This document shows, one piece after another, positions 32,214-43,324 of a stretch of 64,000 nt of DNA (position 1 is its first letter; each line of letters starts with the position of its first letter). This stretch comes from Quatrionicoccus australiensis (GTDB lineage Bacteria > Pseudomonadota > Gammaproteobacteria > Burkholderiales > Rhodocyclaceae). The notes under the pieces were generated by a model. The model made no database searches. It saw only the letters and a list, made by a program, of their open reading frames with translations, and was not told the DNA's origin. A program made the translations under genes and the position numbers. The stretch is taken from contig NZ_JAHBAH010000001.1 of NCBI RefSeq assembly GCF_020510425.1, forward strand, positions 2,833,001 to 2,897,000, written 5' to 3'.

Positions 32214-32933
32214 ATGCCGGCTGCCGTTTCCATCGTTGACGTCGTCAAGCATTTTGGCTCGCTGCAGGCGCTGGCCGGGGTTTCCCTCGAAATCGCCGAA
32301 GGCGAGTTTTTTGGTCTGCTCGGTCCGAATGGTGCCGGCAAGACGACGCTGATTTCCTCGCTGGCGGGCTTGGTGCGGCCGGATTCGGGTTCGCTGAAAG
32401 TGCTCGGCCACGACGTGATCAAGGATTTTCGCGAGGCGCGCCGTTTGCTTGGTGTTGTGCCGCAGGAACTGGTCTTCGATCCATTTTTCAACGTCCGTGA
32501 AACCCTGCAGATTCAGTCTGGCTATTTCGGTATTCGCAAGAACGACGACTGGATCGACGAGATCCTGCACAACCTCGATCTGACCAGCAAGGCTGACGTC
32601 AATATGCGCCGCCTGTCGGGCGGCATGAAGCGCCGCGTGCTGGTCGCCCAGGCGCTGGTGCACAAGCCGCCGGTCATCGTCCTCGACGAGCCGACGGCGG
32701 GGGTCGATGTCGAGTTGCGTCAGGGCTTGTGGCAATTTGTCCGTCGTCTCAATGGCGAGGGACACACCATTATCCTGACTACGCATTACCTGGAGGAAGC
32801 GGAAGCCCTGTGCGGTCGCATTGCCCTGATGAAGCAGGGGCGGGTCATCAAGCTCGACAGCACCGCCAATCTGATGGCGGCGCATCCCGGCGGCTCGCTG
32901 GAGGATGTTTTTGTGCAGGCGATGAATCAATGA
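32214..32933 (+). CDS. ABC-2 exporter ATP-binding protein
   Basis: Encodes 239 residues. Walker A GPNGAGKTT, Q-loop VPQELVFDP, signature RRLSGGMKRRVLVAQA, Walker B VIVLDEPTAGVDV and HYLEEAEALCGR. It belongs to the DrrA/NodI/YadG-like subfamily that pairs with ABC-2 permeases. The substrate cannot be told. GAGGGGAG ribosome site. Its stop overlaps the permease gene by four bases. Position between mla and ibaG-murA suggests an envelope component. Confidence 0.92.
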   Translation: MPAAVSIVDVVKHFGSLQALAGVSLEIAEGEFFGLLGPNGAGKTTLISSLAGLVRPDSGSLKVLGHDVIKDFREARRLLGVVPQELVFDPFFNVRETLQIQSGYFGIRKNDDWIDEILHNLDLTSKADVNMRRLSGGMKRRVLVAQALVHKPPVIVLDEPTAGVDVELRQGLWQFVRRLNGEGHTIILTTHYLEEAEALCGRIALMKQGRVIKLDSTANLMAAHPGGSLEDVFVQAMNQ

Positions 32934-33682
32934 TTGGTTTCTCGACCCTGTTCTACAAGGAGTTGCTGCGTTTCTGGAAGGTCGCCTTTCAGACCGTCGG
33001 GGCGCCGGTGCTCACGGCATTGCTCTATCTCATGATCTTCGGTCATGTGCTTGATGAGCATGTGCAGGTGCACGGTGTCGGCTATACGACTTTCCTGGTG
33101 CCTGGCCTGGTCATGATGCAGGTCCTGCAGAATGCCTTTGCCAACTCGTCATCCAGTCTGATCCAGGCCAAGATCACCGGCTCGATTGTTTTCGTGCTGC
33201 TGCCGCCGATTCCCTACAGTGCATTCTTCGCCGCCTATGTCCTGGCCGCGGTGGCGCGCGGCCTGATGGTCGGGGCGGGGGTCTTGCTGGCGACAGTCTG
33301 GTTTACCCATTTGCAGGTAGTGGCGCCGCTCTGGATCGTTGCGTTTGCCCTGTGCGGCGGTGCGATGTTCGGGGCGCTCGGCATGATTGCCGGCATCTGG
33401 TCGGAAAAGTTCGACCAGCTTGCTGCCTTCCAGAACTTCCTGATCATGCCGCTGACCATGTTGTCCGGTGTCTTCTACTCGATTTACTCGTTGCCGACGT
33501 TTTGGCAACGCCTGTCGCATTACAATCCCGTTTTTTACATGATAGACGGCTTCCGCTATGGCTTTTTCGGCGTCTCCGACGTGGCGCCCGAAATCAGTCT
33601 GGCTGTCGTCTTTGCCTGCTTTGCAGGAGTGTCGTTGCTGACGCTCAATCTGCTCAAGCGTGGCTGGAAACTAAGAGCCTGA
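32930..33682 (+). CDS. ABC-2 type exporter permease (YadH/NodJ-like)
   Basis: Encodes 250 residues with six membrane segments. Typical ABC-2 marks: FYKELLRFWKVAFQT at the cytoplasmic start, LVPGLVMMQVLQNAFANSS, KITGSIVFVLLPPIPYS and a late GVFYSIYSLPTFWQRLSHYNP segment. It forms a half-transporter dimer with the ATPase just upstream. Substrate unknown. Confidence 0.92.
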   Translation: MIGFSTLFYKELLRFWKVAFQTVGAPVLTALLYLMIFGHVLDEHVQVHGVGYTTFLVPGLVMMQVLQNAFANSSSSLIQAKITGSIVFVLLPPIPYSAFFAAYVLAAVARGLMVGAGVLLATVWFTHLQVVAPLWIVAFALCGGAMFGALGMIAGIWSEKFDQLAAFQNFLIMPLTMLSGVFYSIYSLPTFWQRLSHYNPVFYMIDGFRYGFFGVSDVAPEISLAVVFACFAGVSLLTLNLLKRGWKLRA

Positions 33683-33686
33683 ACCC

Positions 33687-35175
<1,489 letters not shown>

Positions 35176-35480
35176 GCGTTGTGCGACAAGGCCGGGCGGG
35201 GCTTAACCCTGTCCGGAGTGTTGTTTATTCGTTGAATCGGATGCTTTTCATCGGTCGACCTCCGGCTGACGTAAAAATGTCTTTGCATTACTGATTGAAG
35301 AGGGCATACTGCGGGCTTCGGGATTTCCAGGCAGTGTTTTGTGCCTACGCCGTACCCGGCTAGTAGCGTTTATTCGTTACCTGCTTTTCGGTTTGTCAGC
35401 TCCTCGGTCTTGATTCTCGTATTTTTCTCGGGCTTGTGTTTAGCCGGCCTGTTCTACTGTTTTTTCCAAGGAAGCTATTC
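35176..35480 (+). other. Gene-free region and long cold-shock leader
   Basis: 305 bases without a convincing gene. The second half, from about 35317 on, is T-rich and probably forms a structured leader of roughly 165 bases before the cold-shock gene, as is usual for cspA mRNA. A 95-codon frame begins at GTG 35341 but runs through the cold-shock gene out of frame and is not accepted. Confidence 0.6.
35283..35310 (+). promoter_or_regulatory. Possible sigma-70 promoter of the cold-shock gene
   Basis: TTGCAT (35283-35288), 16-base spacer, CATACT (35305-35310). Each hexamer matches consensus at four positions. The resulting leader would be about 165 bases. Confidence 0.45.
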
Positions 35481-35687
35481 ATGGCAACTGGTACCGTCAA
35501 GTGGTTCAACGACTCCAAAGGTTTTGGTTTTATCTCCCCGTCTGAAGGCGGCGAAGACCTCTTCGCTCACTTCTCTGCCATTCAAGGCAACGGCTTCAAG
35601 ACCCTGGCCGAAAACCAAAAAGTGACGTTCGACATCGTCACCGGCCCGAAGGGCAAGCAAGCTGCCAACATTCGCCCTGCTGAATAA
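35481..35687 (+). CDS. Cold-shock protein (CspA family)
   Basis: Encodes 68 residues starting [23 protein letters not shown]1 KGFGFI and RNP2-like DLFAHFSAI bind RNA. It acts as an RNA chaperone that melts structure, often in the cold. AAGGAAG ribosome site. A strong terminator follows, so it is monocistronic. Confidence 0.96.
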   Translation: MATGTVKWFNDSKGFGFISPSEGGEDLFAHFSAIQGNGFKTLAENQKVTFDIVTGPKGKQAANIRPAE

Positions 35688-35712
35688 GTCAGGCGAAAGC
35701 GCAAGCTTCGAC

Positions 35713-35740
35713 AAAAGCCCGGCGTCCGCCGGGCTTTTTT
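35713..35740 (+). terminator. Terminator after the cold-shock gene
   Basis: AAAAGCCCGGC (35713-35723), loop GTCC, GCCGGGCTTTT (35728-35738), then more T. An 11-bp stem. Confidence 0.93.
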
Positions 35741-35794
35741 GTTTCCAGAAATATCGCATTGGCTGTGTCGTAGCCTGTGCAGGAGAATCATTGC

Positions 35795-36052
35795 ATGGCT
35801 AAAGAAGAAATCATTGAACTGCCGGGCGTTGTCGCCATGGTTTTGCCGGATACCCGTTTCCGCGTCACGCTGGAAAACGGTGTTGAAGTTGTCGCCTATG
35901 TCTCGGGCAAGATGCGCAAGCACCGCATCCGTATTCTCGCCGGCGATCGTGTGACGCTGGAAATGTCGCCTTACGATCTGACCAAGGCGCGCATCAGCTT
36001 CCGTCACAAGGACGAGCGTTCTGCCGTGGCTTACGCTGCACGCCACCAATAA
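35795..36052 (+). CDS. infA: Translation initiation factor IF-1
   Basis: Encodes 85 residues starting [13 protein letters not shown]-fold S1-type domain with [25 protein letters not shown] and [10 protein letters not shown]. The C-terminus carries about 13 extra residues ([17 protein letters not shown]) compared with the 72-residue E. coli protein. Many Betaproteobacteria have two infA genes, one in the ribosomal operon and one beside a cold-shock gene; this looks like the second. AGGAG upstream. IF-1 binds the ribosomal A site during initiation. Confidence 0.95.
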   Translation: MAKEEIIELPGVVAMVLPDTRFRVTLENGVEVVAYVSGKMRKHRIRILAGDRVTLEMSPYDLTKARISFRHKDERSAVAYAARHQ

Positions 36053-36095
36053 GCACGATCTGAAGTGCCCTGGCGTCTCGGGGATTTGCCGGCTC

Positions 36096-36104
36096 TGCTA
36101 AAAT
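36096..36104 (+). promoter_or_regulatory. Extended -10 promoter for hisG
   Basis: TGCTAAAAT (TGn plus TAAAAT), 30 bases before the hisG GTG. No good -35. Same 11-base core as the mla promoter. Confidence 0.6.
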
Positions 36105-36134
36105 AGCGGTTTCGCCAATCGAGCAAGATTCCCC

Positions 36135-36779
36135 GTGACGACCATCACCATTGCCCTGTCCAAGGGCCGCATTTTCGACGAAACCCTGCCTTTGCTGGCA
36201 GCGGCAGGGATCGTTCCGACCGAAAACCCGGAAACCTCGCGCAAACTGATCATCGGGACCAATCGTCCTGAAGTCCGTGTTGTCATCGTGCGCGCGACCG
36301 ACGTGCCGACCTACGTGCAATACGGCGCCGCCGATCTCGGCGTGGCCGGCAAGGACGTGCTGATCGAGCATGGTGGCGAAGGCCTGTACTCGCCGCTCGA
36401 TCTCAAGATCGCCAAGTGCCGGATGATGGTTGCCGTGCCCGAAGGCTTCGATTACGCCAATGCCGTGCGCCAGGGCAATCGCCTCAAGGTCGCCAGCAAA
36501 TACACCCAGACAGCGCGGGAACATTTCGCCAGCAAGGGCGTCCATATTGATCTGATCAAGCTGTACGGCTCGATGGAACTGGCGCCGCTGGCCGGTCTGG
36601 CCGATGCCATCGTCGACCTGGTGTCGACCGGCGGCACGCTGAAGGCCAACAAGCTGGTGGCCTGCGAGCACATCATGGACATTTCCAGCCGTCTGGTGGT
36701 CAATCAGGCTTCCCTCAAGGTCAAGCGCGAAACCCTGCAACCGATTATCGACGCCTTCGCACAGGCGGTGGAGAAATAA
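36135..36779 (+). CDS. hisG: ATP phosphoribosyltransferase catalytic subunit, short form
   Basis: Encodes 214 residues. First and committed step of histidine synthesis: ATP plus PRPP to phosphoribosyl-ATP. Motifs [30 protein letters not shown] and the PRPP loop [11 protein letters not shown]. The short form lacks the C-terminal regulatory domain and needs HisZ for activity and feedback control; hisZ is not in this window. Starts at GTG (36135). Five bases before hisD. Confidence 0.96.
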   Translation: MTTITIALSKGRIFDETLPLLAAAGIVPTENPETSRKLIIGTNRPEVRVVIVRATDVPTYVQYGAADLGVAGKDVLIEHGGEGLYSPLDLKIAKCRMMVAVPEGFDYANAVRQGNRLKVASKYTQTAREHFASKGVHIDLIKLYGSMELAPLAGLADAIVDLVSTGGTLKANKLVACEHIMDISSRLVVNQASLKVKRETLQPIIDAFAQAVEK

Positions 36780-36784
36780 TCCCT

Positions 36785-38086
36785 ATGGTCGCCATCAAGC
36801 GTCTTTCAACGGTCGACGCCGATTTCACGGCAAAAATGAACGCGCTGCTCGCCTTCGAGGCGGCGTCCGATGAAGGCATCGAGCGCACCGTCGCCGGCAT
36901 CCTCGCCGACGTCAAGGCGCGCGGCGATGCGGCGGTGGTCGAATACACCAATCGTTTCGATCGCCTGAGCGCAGGCGGCATGGCTGACCTTGAACTGTCC
37001 AAGGCAGAAATGCAGACGGCACTCGACGGTTTGCCGGCTGAGCAGCGTGCGGCGCTCGAAGCGGCCGCGCAGCGCGTGCGCGTCTACCACGAGAAACAAA
37101 AGCTCGAAGGCTGGTCCTACACCGAAGCCGACGGCACCATGCTCGGCCAGATGATCACGCCGCTCGACCGTGTCGGTCTCTACGTGCCGGGCGGCAAGGC
37201 GGCTTATCCGTCGTCCGTGCTGATGAACGCGATTCCGGCCAAGGTGGCCGGCGTCAAGGAACTGATCATGGTCGTGCCGACGCCGGGCGGCGAAAAGAAT
37301 GCGCTGGTGCTGGCGGCGGCCTGTCTGGCCGGCGTTGACCGCGTGTTCACGATGGGCGGGGCGCAGGCGGTCGGGGCGCTCGCCTACGGAACGCAGAGCG
37401 TGCCGCAGGTCGACAAGATCGTCGGGCCGGGCAATGCCTATGTCGCCACGGCCAAGCGCCGGGTGTTCGGTATCGTCGGCATCGACATGGTGGCCGGCCC
37501 GTCGGAAATTCTCGTTGTCGCCGATGGTTCGGGCAATCCGGACTGGGTGGCGATGGACCTGTTCTCGCAGGCCGAGCACGACGAACTGGCGCAATCCATC
37601 CTGATCTGTACCGACGCGGCTTTCATCGAGCAGGTGCAGGCCAGCATCGAAAAGCTGCTGCCGAGCATGCCGCGTCGCGAGACGATCGAAACCTCGCTGA
37701 CCAATCGCGGCGCTTTCATCCTGGTGCGCGATCTGGAAGAGGCGATTGCCATCGCCAACCGCGTCGCGCCGGAGCATCTCGAACTGGCGCTCGCCGAGCC
37801 CGATCCGTGGGTCAGCAAGATCCACCACGCTGGCGCCATCTTCATCGGTCACTACACCTCCGAGTCGCTCGGCGATTACTGTGCCGGTCCGAATCACGTG
37901 TTGCCGACTTCCGGTAGCGCGCGTTTCTCCTCGCCGCTCGGTGTCTATGACTTCCAGAAGCGGACCAGCCTGATCAAGGTGTCGAAGGCCGGCGCGCAGA
38001 CGCTCGGGCGCATCGCTTCGACGCTGGCGCAGGGTGAAGGTCTGCCGGCGCACGCCAAGTCGGCCGAGTTCCGGCTGGAAAACTGA
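36785..38086 (+). CDS. hisD: Histidinol dehydrogenase
   Basis: Encodes 433 residues. Oxidises histidinol to histidine in two NAD-dependent steps with bound zinc. Signatures: [65 protein letters not shown] (zinc site) and [10 protein letters not shown]. Follows hisG closely. After it the his order is broken by transporter genes and an inverted hisC. Confidence 0.97.
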   Translation: MVAIKRLSTVDADFTAKMNALLAFEAASDEGIERTVAGILADVKARGDAAVVEYTNRFDRLSAGGMADLELSKAEMQTALDGLPAEQRAALEAAAQRVRVYHEKQKLEGWSYTEADGTMLGQMITPLDRVGLYVPGGKAAYPSSVLMNAIPAKVAGVKELIMVVPTPGGEKNALVLAAACLAGVDRVFTMGGAQAVGALAYGTQSVPQVDKIVGPGNAYVATAKRRVFGIVGIDMVAGPSEILVVADGSGNPDWVAMDLFSQAEHDELAQSILICTDAAFIEQVQASIEKLLPSMPRRETIETSLTNRGAFILVRDLEEAIAIANRVAPEHLELALAEPDPWVSKIHHAGAIFIGHYTSESLGDYCAGPNHVLPTSGSARFSSPLGVYDFQKRTSLIKVSKAGAQTLGRIASTLAQGEGLPAHAKSAEFRLEN

Positions 38087-38099
38087 GCCGGAAAAGCCG

Positions 38100-38663
38100 T
38101 TGACCGCTGCGACTGAATTGATGCCCAAGCGCCCGGACCTCCGGGCGCTTTTTTTCGGCTTTTCCGCGGTCGGCCTGTCCGGTTTTGGCGGTGTGCTGCC
38201 CTTTGCCCGGCGCATGCTGGTCGAGGAAAAGCAGTGGATGACGGCCGAGGAATTCAACGCCCAACTCGGTCTCTGCCAGTTTCTGCCGGGTCCGAACGTG
38301 GTCAATCTGGCGGTGGTGGTTGGCAAGCGTTACGGCGGCCTGGCCGGTGCCATCGTCGCGCCGCTCGGTCTGCTGGCCGGGCCGTTTGCCATTGTGCTGT
38401 TGCTGGCCATGATCTACGACCGTTATGGCAATCTGCCGCAGGCGCAGGCGATGTTGCGCGGCATTGCGGCGGTCGGTTGCGGCCTGCTCTTTGCCATGGC
38501 CTGGCGCATGGGCGCGGCGATCAAGGAAAAAGTCTTTTTCCTGCCTTTTACGCTGTTGACCGTTGGCGCCATTGCTTTCCTGCGCTGGCCGATGCCGCTG
38601 GTCATGCTCGGCGGCCTGGTGCTGTCCGGCGGCGTGGCTTGGTGGCGGCTGGGTAAAAAATGA
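38100..38663 (+). CDS. Chromate transporter, N-terminal-half protein (split CHR)
   Basis: Encodes about 187 residues (TTG 38100) or 180 (ATG 38121). One CHR domain: FFGFSAVGLSGFGGVLPFARR, EEFNAQLGLCQFLPGPNVVNLAVVVG. Six membrane segments. The single-domain (short-chain) CHR proteins work as a pair, here with the next gene, which it overlaps by four bases. Some CHR proteins export chromate; for others the substrate is unknown. The TTG start is preferred because of a GGAAAAG site. Confidence 0.9.
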   Translation: MTAATELMPKRPDLRALFFGFSAVGLSGFGGVLPFARRMLVEEKQWMTAEEFNAQLGLCQFLPGPNVVNLAVVVGKRYGGLAGAIVAPLGLLAGPFAIVLLLAMIYDRYGNLPQAQAMLRGIAAVGCGLLFAMAWRMGAAIKEKVFFLPFTLLTVGAIAFLRWPMPLVMLGGLVLSGGVAWWRLGKK

Positions 38664-39181
38664 GCCTCGTCCTCGAACTCTTCCTTGAGTTTGTCTTGCT
38701 CTCCGGCGTCGCCTTTGGCGGCGCGACGGCCTTGCTGCCCGAGATGCATCGCGTCGTGGTCGAGCAGCATCACTGGCTCGATGACACCACCTTCACGCAT
38801 CTGTACGCCATCGCCCAGGCGGCGCCGGGGCCGAACGTGCTGGTCGTTACCTTGATTGGCTGGGAGATTGCCGGTCTGGTCGGGGCACTGGCAACCACGC
38901 TGGCGATGTGTGCGCCGATGAGCGTACTGATTTATCTGCTGATCGACCGCTGGGAAAGCTTCGCCGGCAAGCGCTGGCAAAAGGCGATCAGCCTTGGTGT
39001 GGCGCCGCTTGCGGTCGGCCTGATCTTCTCCGGCGCAACGCTGATCGCGCAGGCGGCGGGTTTCGGCTGGTCGGCCTGGTTGCTGGTCGGCGCGACGCTG
39101 TTTGCCAGTCTGCGCAGCAAGTTGCATCCGTTGTGGTTCATCGGCATCGGCGCGGCGCTCGGTCTGGCTGGGCTCGTCTGA
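38660..39181 (+). CDS. Chromate transporter, C-terminal-half protein (split CHR)
   Basis: Encodes 173 residues, a second CHR domain of opposite expected orientation: FVLLSGVAFGGATALLPEMHR and YAIAQAAPGPNVLVVTLIGW. Together with the preceding gene it would form the functional transporter. Its end is 27 bases from the stop of the convergent small gene. Confidence 0.9.
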   Translation: MSLVLELFLEFVLLSGVAFGGATALLPEMHRVVVEQHHWLDDTTFTHLYAIAQAAPGPNVLVVTLIGWEIAGLVGALATTLAMCAPMSVLIYLLIDRWESFAGKRWQKAISLGVAPLAVGLIFSGATLIAQAAGFGWSAWLLVGATLFASLRSKLHPLWFIGIGAALGLAGLV

Positions 39182-39208
39182 TTTTGCCTGCCGGACGGCA
39201 GTCGACCG

Positions 39209-39415
39209 CTAGGACTGCTGGTAAGGGTTGTGCAGCCCGGCGATGACTTCCTGGAAGACGGCGCGGATCTGGCCTTCCTCGCATTCCATCAGCAGTGCAT
39301 CCTCGAAGGCGTCCTGCGCCATCTGGCGCAGTTCTTCGAGGTTCTCGCGCAGCACCTTGATTTTCTCGGTGCAGGCGACGATGCTGCCGTCCGGACGTTT
39401 CCAGATGGTTTCCAT
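39209..39415 (-). CDS. Small conserved-type protein downstream of hisC
   Basis: Encodes 68 residues starting METIWKRPDGSIVACTEKIKV, followed by a helical acidic segment (ENLEELRQMAQDAFEDALLM) and a C-terminal helix. It begins five bases after the hisC stop on the same strand, so it is co-transcribed with hisC. No signal or membrane segment. I do not recognise the function; the size and close spacing suggest a real gene. Confidence 0.75.
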   Translation of the reverse strand: METIWKRPDGSIVACTEKIKVLRENLEELRQMAQDAFEDALLMECEEGQIRAVFQEVIAGLHNPYQQS

Positions 39416-39420
39416 GGGCT

Positions 39421-40491
39421 TCAGCCGAGGATTTCGCGCAGGGCCGTGGTCAGAGCCTGGCATTCGGCATCGGTGCCGATGCTGATGCGCAGGAACTGGT
39501 CGATGCGCGGCAGCTTGAAGTGGCGGACGATGATGCTGCGTTCGCGCAGCGCCTTGGCCAATTCGGCGGCGTCGTGCTGCGGGTGGCGGGCAAAAATGAA
39601 ATTGGCGGCGGACGGCAGAACCTCGAAACCGAGTTCGCCCAGTTCCGCGCTCAGTGTTTCGCGCGTTGCGATCACCTTGGTGCGGCATTCTTCGAACCAG
39701 GCGCTGTCTTCCATCGCGGCGACGGCGCCGACGATGGCCAGGCGGTCGAGCGGGTAGGAGTTGAAGCTGTTCTTGACCCGCTCCAGTGCCTCGATCAGCA
39801 CCGGGTGGCCGATCGCGAAACCGACGCGCAGGCCGGCCAGGGAGCGTGATTTCGACAGCGTGTGGGTGACCAGCAGATTGTCGTAGCGGTCGACCAGGGA
39901 AATGGCCGATTTTCCGCCGAAGTCGATATAGGCCTCATCGACGACGACCACCGAATCCGGATTGGCGACGAGAATCTGTTCGATGGCGTCAAGTGGCAGC
40001 AGGCGGCCGGTCGGCGCATTCGGGTTGGGGAAAATGATGCCGCCGTTCGGTCGACCGGTGTAATCGGCCGGATTGATACTGAAATCGTCGGCGAGCGGCA
40101 CGGTCTGGTAAGCGATGCCGTACAGGCCGCAATACACCGGGTAGAAGCTGTAGGTGATGTCCGGAAAGAGGATGGGCTGCTCGTGCTTGAGCAGCGCCAT
40201 GAACACGTGGGCCAGCACTTCGTCCGAGCTGTTGCCGACGAACACCTGGCGGGCCGTCACCGCATGCGTGCGGGCGATGGCGTTCTTGAGCAGGTCGGCG
40301 TTCGGGTCCGGGTAGAGGCGCAGGCGCGCCGCGTTGTCGCCGAGCTCGGCCTGGATCGCCGCCAGCGCCCGGGGGGAGGGCGGGTAGGGGTTTTCGTTGG
40401 TGTTGAGCTTGATCAGGTTGGCGATCTTGGGCTGTTCGCCCGGGACGTAGGGGGTAAGGTCATTGACGACCTGGCTCCAGAAGCGGCTCAT
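39421..40491 (-). CDS. hisC: Histidinol-phosphate aminotransferase
   Basis: Encodes 356 residues, a fold-type I PLP enzyme. [15 protein letters not shown] at the start, [28 protein letters not shown], and [15 protein letters not shown] with the PLP lysine. It transaminates imidazole acetol phosphate with glutamate. It lies on the minus strand between plus-strand hisD and hisB, so it must be transcribed separately from the rest of the pathway. Confidence 0.96.
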   Translation of the reverse strand: MSRFWSQVVNDLTPYVPGEQPKIANLIKLNTNENPYPPSPRALAAIQAELGDNAARLRLYPDPNADLLKNAIARTHAVTARQVFVGNSSDEVLAHVFMALLKHEQPILFPDITYSFYPVYCGLYGIAYQTVPLADDFSINPADYTGRPNGGIIFPNPNAPTGRLLPLDAIEQILVANPDSVVVVDEAYIDFGGKSAISLVDRYDNLLVTHTLSKSRSLAGLRVGFAIGHPVLIEALERVKNSFNSYPLDRLAIVGAVAAMEDSAWFEECRTKVIATRETLSAELGELGFEVLPSAANFIFARHPQHDAAELAKALRERSIIVRHFKLPRIDQFLRISIGTDAECQALTTALREILG

Positions 40492-40526
40492 GGGGTTTTC
40501 ACGGGAAGCTTAAAAGTAGGCCGAAA

Positions 40527-40535
40527 TGGTATCAT
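40527..40535 (+). promoter_or_regulatory. Extended -10 promoter for hisB and downstream genes
   Basis: TGGTATCAT (TGn plus TATCAT) in the 80-base gap between divergent hisC and hisB, 37 bases before the hisB ATG. No clear -35. Confidence 0.45.
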
Positions 40536-40571
40536 GGCCCTCCGATCAAATGCCTTTTGCAGCCTTTACCC

Positions 40572-41159
40572 ATGCGGCAAGCCGAAATCACACGCAATAC
40601 CCTGGAGACGCAGATCACCGTGCGTCTCGATCTTGATGGCACCGGTCAGGGCAAATTCGCCACCGGCGTTCCCTTTCTCGACCACATGCTTGACCAGATC
40701 GCCCGACATGGCCTGATCGATCTCGACATCGTGGCCAAGGGCGATTTGCACATTGATGCGCACCACACGGTCGAGGATATCGGCATCACGCTTGGCCAGG
40801 CGCTGGCCAAGGCCTGGGGCGACAAGAAAGGCTTGACCCGTTACGGCCACAGCTACGTGCCGCTCGACGAAGCGCTGTCGCGCGTCGTCATCGACCTGTC
40901 CGGGCGTCCCGGACTCGAACTCAACTGCGAATTCACGCGCGCCGTGATCGGCCAGTTCGATGTCGACCTGGTTTCCGAATTCTTCCACGGCCTGGTCAAC
41001 CACGCCGGCATGACGCTGCACATCGACAACCTGCGTGGCAAGAATGCCCACCATCAGGCCGAGACCATCTTCAAGGCCTTCGGTCGCGCCCTGCGCATGG
41101 CGGTGACGCCTGACGAGCGCATGGCCGGCGCCATGCCGTCGACGAAGGGGTCGCTGTGA
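40572..41159 (+). CDS. hisB: Imidazoleglycerol-phosphate dehydratase
   Basis: Encodes 195 residues, the monofunctional form without the N-terminal phosphatase of the E. coli protein. Metal-binding histidine clusters [34 protein letters not shown] and KNAHHQAE are all present. Start ATG 40572 chosen over TTG 40557. It opens the hisBHAFIE-hinT-tat run and overlaps hisH. Confidence 0.97.
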   Translation: MRQAEITRNTLETQITVRLDLDGTGQGKFATGVPFLDHMLDQIARHGLIDLDIVAKGDLHIDAHHTVEDIGITLGQALAKAWGDKKGLTRYGHSYVPLDEALSRVVIDLSGRPGLELNCEFTRAVIGQFDVDLVSEFFHGLVNHAGMTLHIDNLRGKNAHHQAETIFKAFGRALRMAVTPDERMAGAMPSTKGSL

Positions 41160-41788
41160 GCATCGCCGTTATCGACTACGGCATGGGCAATTTGCGTTCC
41201 GTGTCGAAGGCGCTGGAGCATGTCGCCGGCGGCAAGCCGGTTATCGTGACTGCCGATCCGGCGGTTGTGGCGGCTGCCGAGCGGGTCGTGTTCCCCGGCC
41301 AGGGCGCGATGCCCGACTGCATGCGCGAACTGGATGACCGCGGCCTGCGCGCTGCCGTGCTGGCTGCCGCCAGGGATAAGCCGTTCCTCGGCATCTGTGT
41401 CGGCGAGCAGATGCTTTTCGAACACAGCGACGAGGGCAATGTGCCGGCGCTGGGCGTGTTCCCGGGCAATGTCAAACGTTTCCCCGACGAAAAAATGTAC
41501 CTGCCGAGTGGCGAGCGCCTGAAGGTGCCGCACATGGGTTGGAATGAGGTGCGCCAGACACCACACGCGTTGTGGCGTGGCATCGCCGATGGTGCACGCT
41601 TTTATTTCGTGCACAGCTATTTCGTCGAACCCGCCGATCCGGCGCTGGTGATGGGCGCCTGCGACTATGGCGTCCCCTTTACCTGTGCGGTGGGCCGGGA
41701 TAATATCTTCGCGGTTCAGTTCCACCCCGAGAAAAGCGCCCGCGACGGCCTGCAGCTACTGCAAAACTTTGTTGAGTGGCGTCCCTGA
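41156..41788 (+). CDS. hisH: Imidazole glycerol phosphate synthase glutaminase subunit
   Basis: Encodes 210 residues. Class I glutaminase: [10 protein letters not shown] with the nucleophile Cys, and the His/Glu pair in QFHPEKS. Makes ammonia for HisF. GTG start (41156) overlaps the hisB stop. Confidence 0.97.
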   Translation: MSIAVIDYGMGNLRSVSKALEHVAGGKPVIVTADPAVVAAAERVVFPGQGAMPDCMRELDDRGLRAAVLAAARDKPFLGICVGEQMLFEHSDEGNVPALGVFPGNVKRFPDEKMYLPSGERLKVPHMGWNEVRQTPHALWRGIADGARFYFVHSYFVEPADPALVMGACDYGVPFTCAVGRDNIFAVQFHPEKSARDGLQLLQNFVEWRP

Positions 41789-41825
41789 GACGCCTCCTGT
41801 TGCCTTCCCCTTCTTCTGATATCCC

Positions 41826-42566
41826 ATGCTGATTATTCCCGCAATTGACCTGAAGGACGGCCAATGTGTCCGTCTCAAGCAAGGCCTGATGGAACAGGCC
41901 ACCGTCTTCTCCGACAGCCCGGCCGAACAGGCCCGGCACTGGCTGGAACAGGGCGCCCGTCGTTTGCATCTGGTCGACCTGGACGGCGCCTTTGCCGGCA
42001 AGCCGAAGAACCAGGTGGCGATCAAGGCCATCCTGGCTGAAGTCGGCGATGAAATTCCGGTCCAGTTGGGCGGTGGCATCCGCGATCTCGATACCATCGA
42101 GCGCTGCCTCGATGCTGGCCTGAGCTACGTCATCATCGGTACCGCCGCGGTCAAGAATCCTGGCTTCCTGCACGATGCCTGCGTCGCCTTCCCCGGTCAC
42201 ATCATCGTCGGTCTCGACGCCAAGGACGGCAAGGTGGCGACCGACGGCTGGTCGAAACTGACCGGTCATGACGTTGTCGACCTCGGCAAGAAGTACGAGG
42301 ATTACGGCGTCGAGTCCATCATCTATACCGACATCGGTCGCGATGGCATGCTTTCCGGCCTCAATATCGAAGCTACCGTGCGTCTCGCCCAGGCGCTGAC
42401 CATTCCGGTCATCGCATCCGGCGGCTTGTCCAACCTCGACGACATCAAGGCGCTGTGCGCCGTTGAAAAGGAAGGCGTGGTCGGTACCATCGCCGGGCGT
42501 GCCGTGTACGACGGTTCCCTCGACTTCAAGGCAGCGCAGGCGCTGGCCGACGAGTTGGGCGCCTGA
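41826..42566 (+). CDS. hisA: Phosphoribosylformimino-5-aminoimidazole carboxamide isomerase
   Basis: Encodes 246 residues, a (beta/alpha)8 barrel. The catalytic Asp is in [12 protein letters not shown]; phosphate-binding GGGIRD and ASGGLSN loops. Opens the ring of ProFAR to PRFAR. The 37-base gap after hisH holds no clear promoter. Its stop shares one base with the hisF start. Confidence 0.97.
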   Translation: MLIIPAIDLKDGQCVRLKQGLMEQATVFSDSPAEQARHWLEQGARRLHLVDLDGAFAGKPKNQVAIKAILAEVGDEIPVQLGGGIRDLDTIERCLDAGLSYVIIGTAAVKNPGFLHDACVAFPGHIIVGLDAKDGKVATDGWSKLTGHDVVDLGKKYEDYGVESIIYTDIGRDGMLSGLNIEATVRLAQALTIPVIASGGLSNLDDIKALCAVEKEGVVGTIAGRAVYDGSLDFKAAQALADELGA

Positions 42567-43324
42567 TGCTCGCCAAGCGCATCATTCCCTGTCTTGATGT
42601 CACGGCTGGCCGGGTCGTCAAGGGGACCAATTTCGTCGGGTTGCGCGATGCCGGCGATCCGATCGAGATCGCCCGCCGCTACAACGAGCAGGGCGCCGAC
42701 GAGGTGACTTTCCTCGATATCACGGCGTCCAGCGACCAGCGCGACATCATCCTGCACATCATCGAAGCCTGCGCCGAGCAGGTCTTCATTCCGCTCACCG
42801 TCGGTGGCGGCGTGCGCAAGGTCGAGGACGTGCGGCGCCTGCTCAACGCCGGGGCCGACAAGGTTTCGATGAACACCGCTGCGGTCAATGATCCGGATCT
42901 CGTCTTCAACGCGTCGAGCAAGGTCGGTTCGCAATGTATCGTCGTGGCGATCGATGCCAAGCAGACGGCACCGGGCCAGTGGCAGGTATTTACGCATGGC
43001 GGTCGCAACAATACCGGCCTCGATGCGGTCGACTGGGCAAAACGGGTCGAAATGCTCGGCGCCGGTGAAATCCTGCTTACCAGCATGGATCGGGACGGCA
43101 CCAAGAATGGTTTCGATCTGGCGCTGACTCGCGCCGTTTCCGATGCCGTAAAGATTCCGGTGATCGCCTCGGGCGGGGTCGGCAATCTGCAGCACCTGGC
43201 CGACGGCGTCACCGAAGGTCGGGCCGATGCCGTGCTCGCCGCTTCCATCTTCCATTTCGGCGAATACACCGTGCGCCAGGCCAAGGAATACATGGCCGGC
43301 CGCGGCATCGAGGTTCGCCTGTGA
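42566..43324 (+). CDS. hisF: Imidazole glycerol phosphate synthase cyclase subunit
   Basis: Encodes 252 residues, barrel fold paralogous to His[17 protein letters not shown] with the catalytic Asp, [27 protein letters not shown] and ASGGVGN. With HisH it forms imidazole glycerol phosphate and AICAR. Confidence 0.97.
   Translation: MLAKRIIPCLDVTAGRVVKGTNFVGLRDAGDPIEIARRYNEQGADEVTFLDITASSDQRDIILHIIEACAEQVFIPLTVGGGVRKVEDVRRLLNAGADKVSMNTAAVNDPDLVFNASSKVGSQCIVVAIDAKQTAPGQWQVFTHGGRNNTGLDAVDWAKRVEMLGAGEILLTSMDRDGTKNGFDLALTRAVSDAVKIPVIASGGVGNLQHLADGVTEGRADAVLAASIFHFGEYTVRQAKEYMAGRGIEVRL

Noticed and set aside
35341..35625. 95-codon frame in the cold-shock leader
   Set aside because: GTG start without a ribosome site and it runs out of frame through the cold-shock gene. 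A regulatory leader peptide is possible but unsupported.
36806..38326. 506-codon minus-strand open frame over hisD
   Set aside because: Antisense shadow of a strongly conserved gene; Arg/His-rich composition is typical of shadows.
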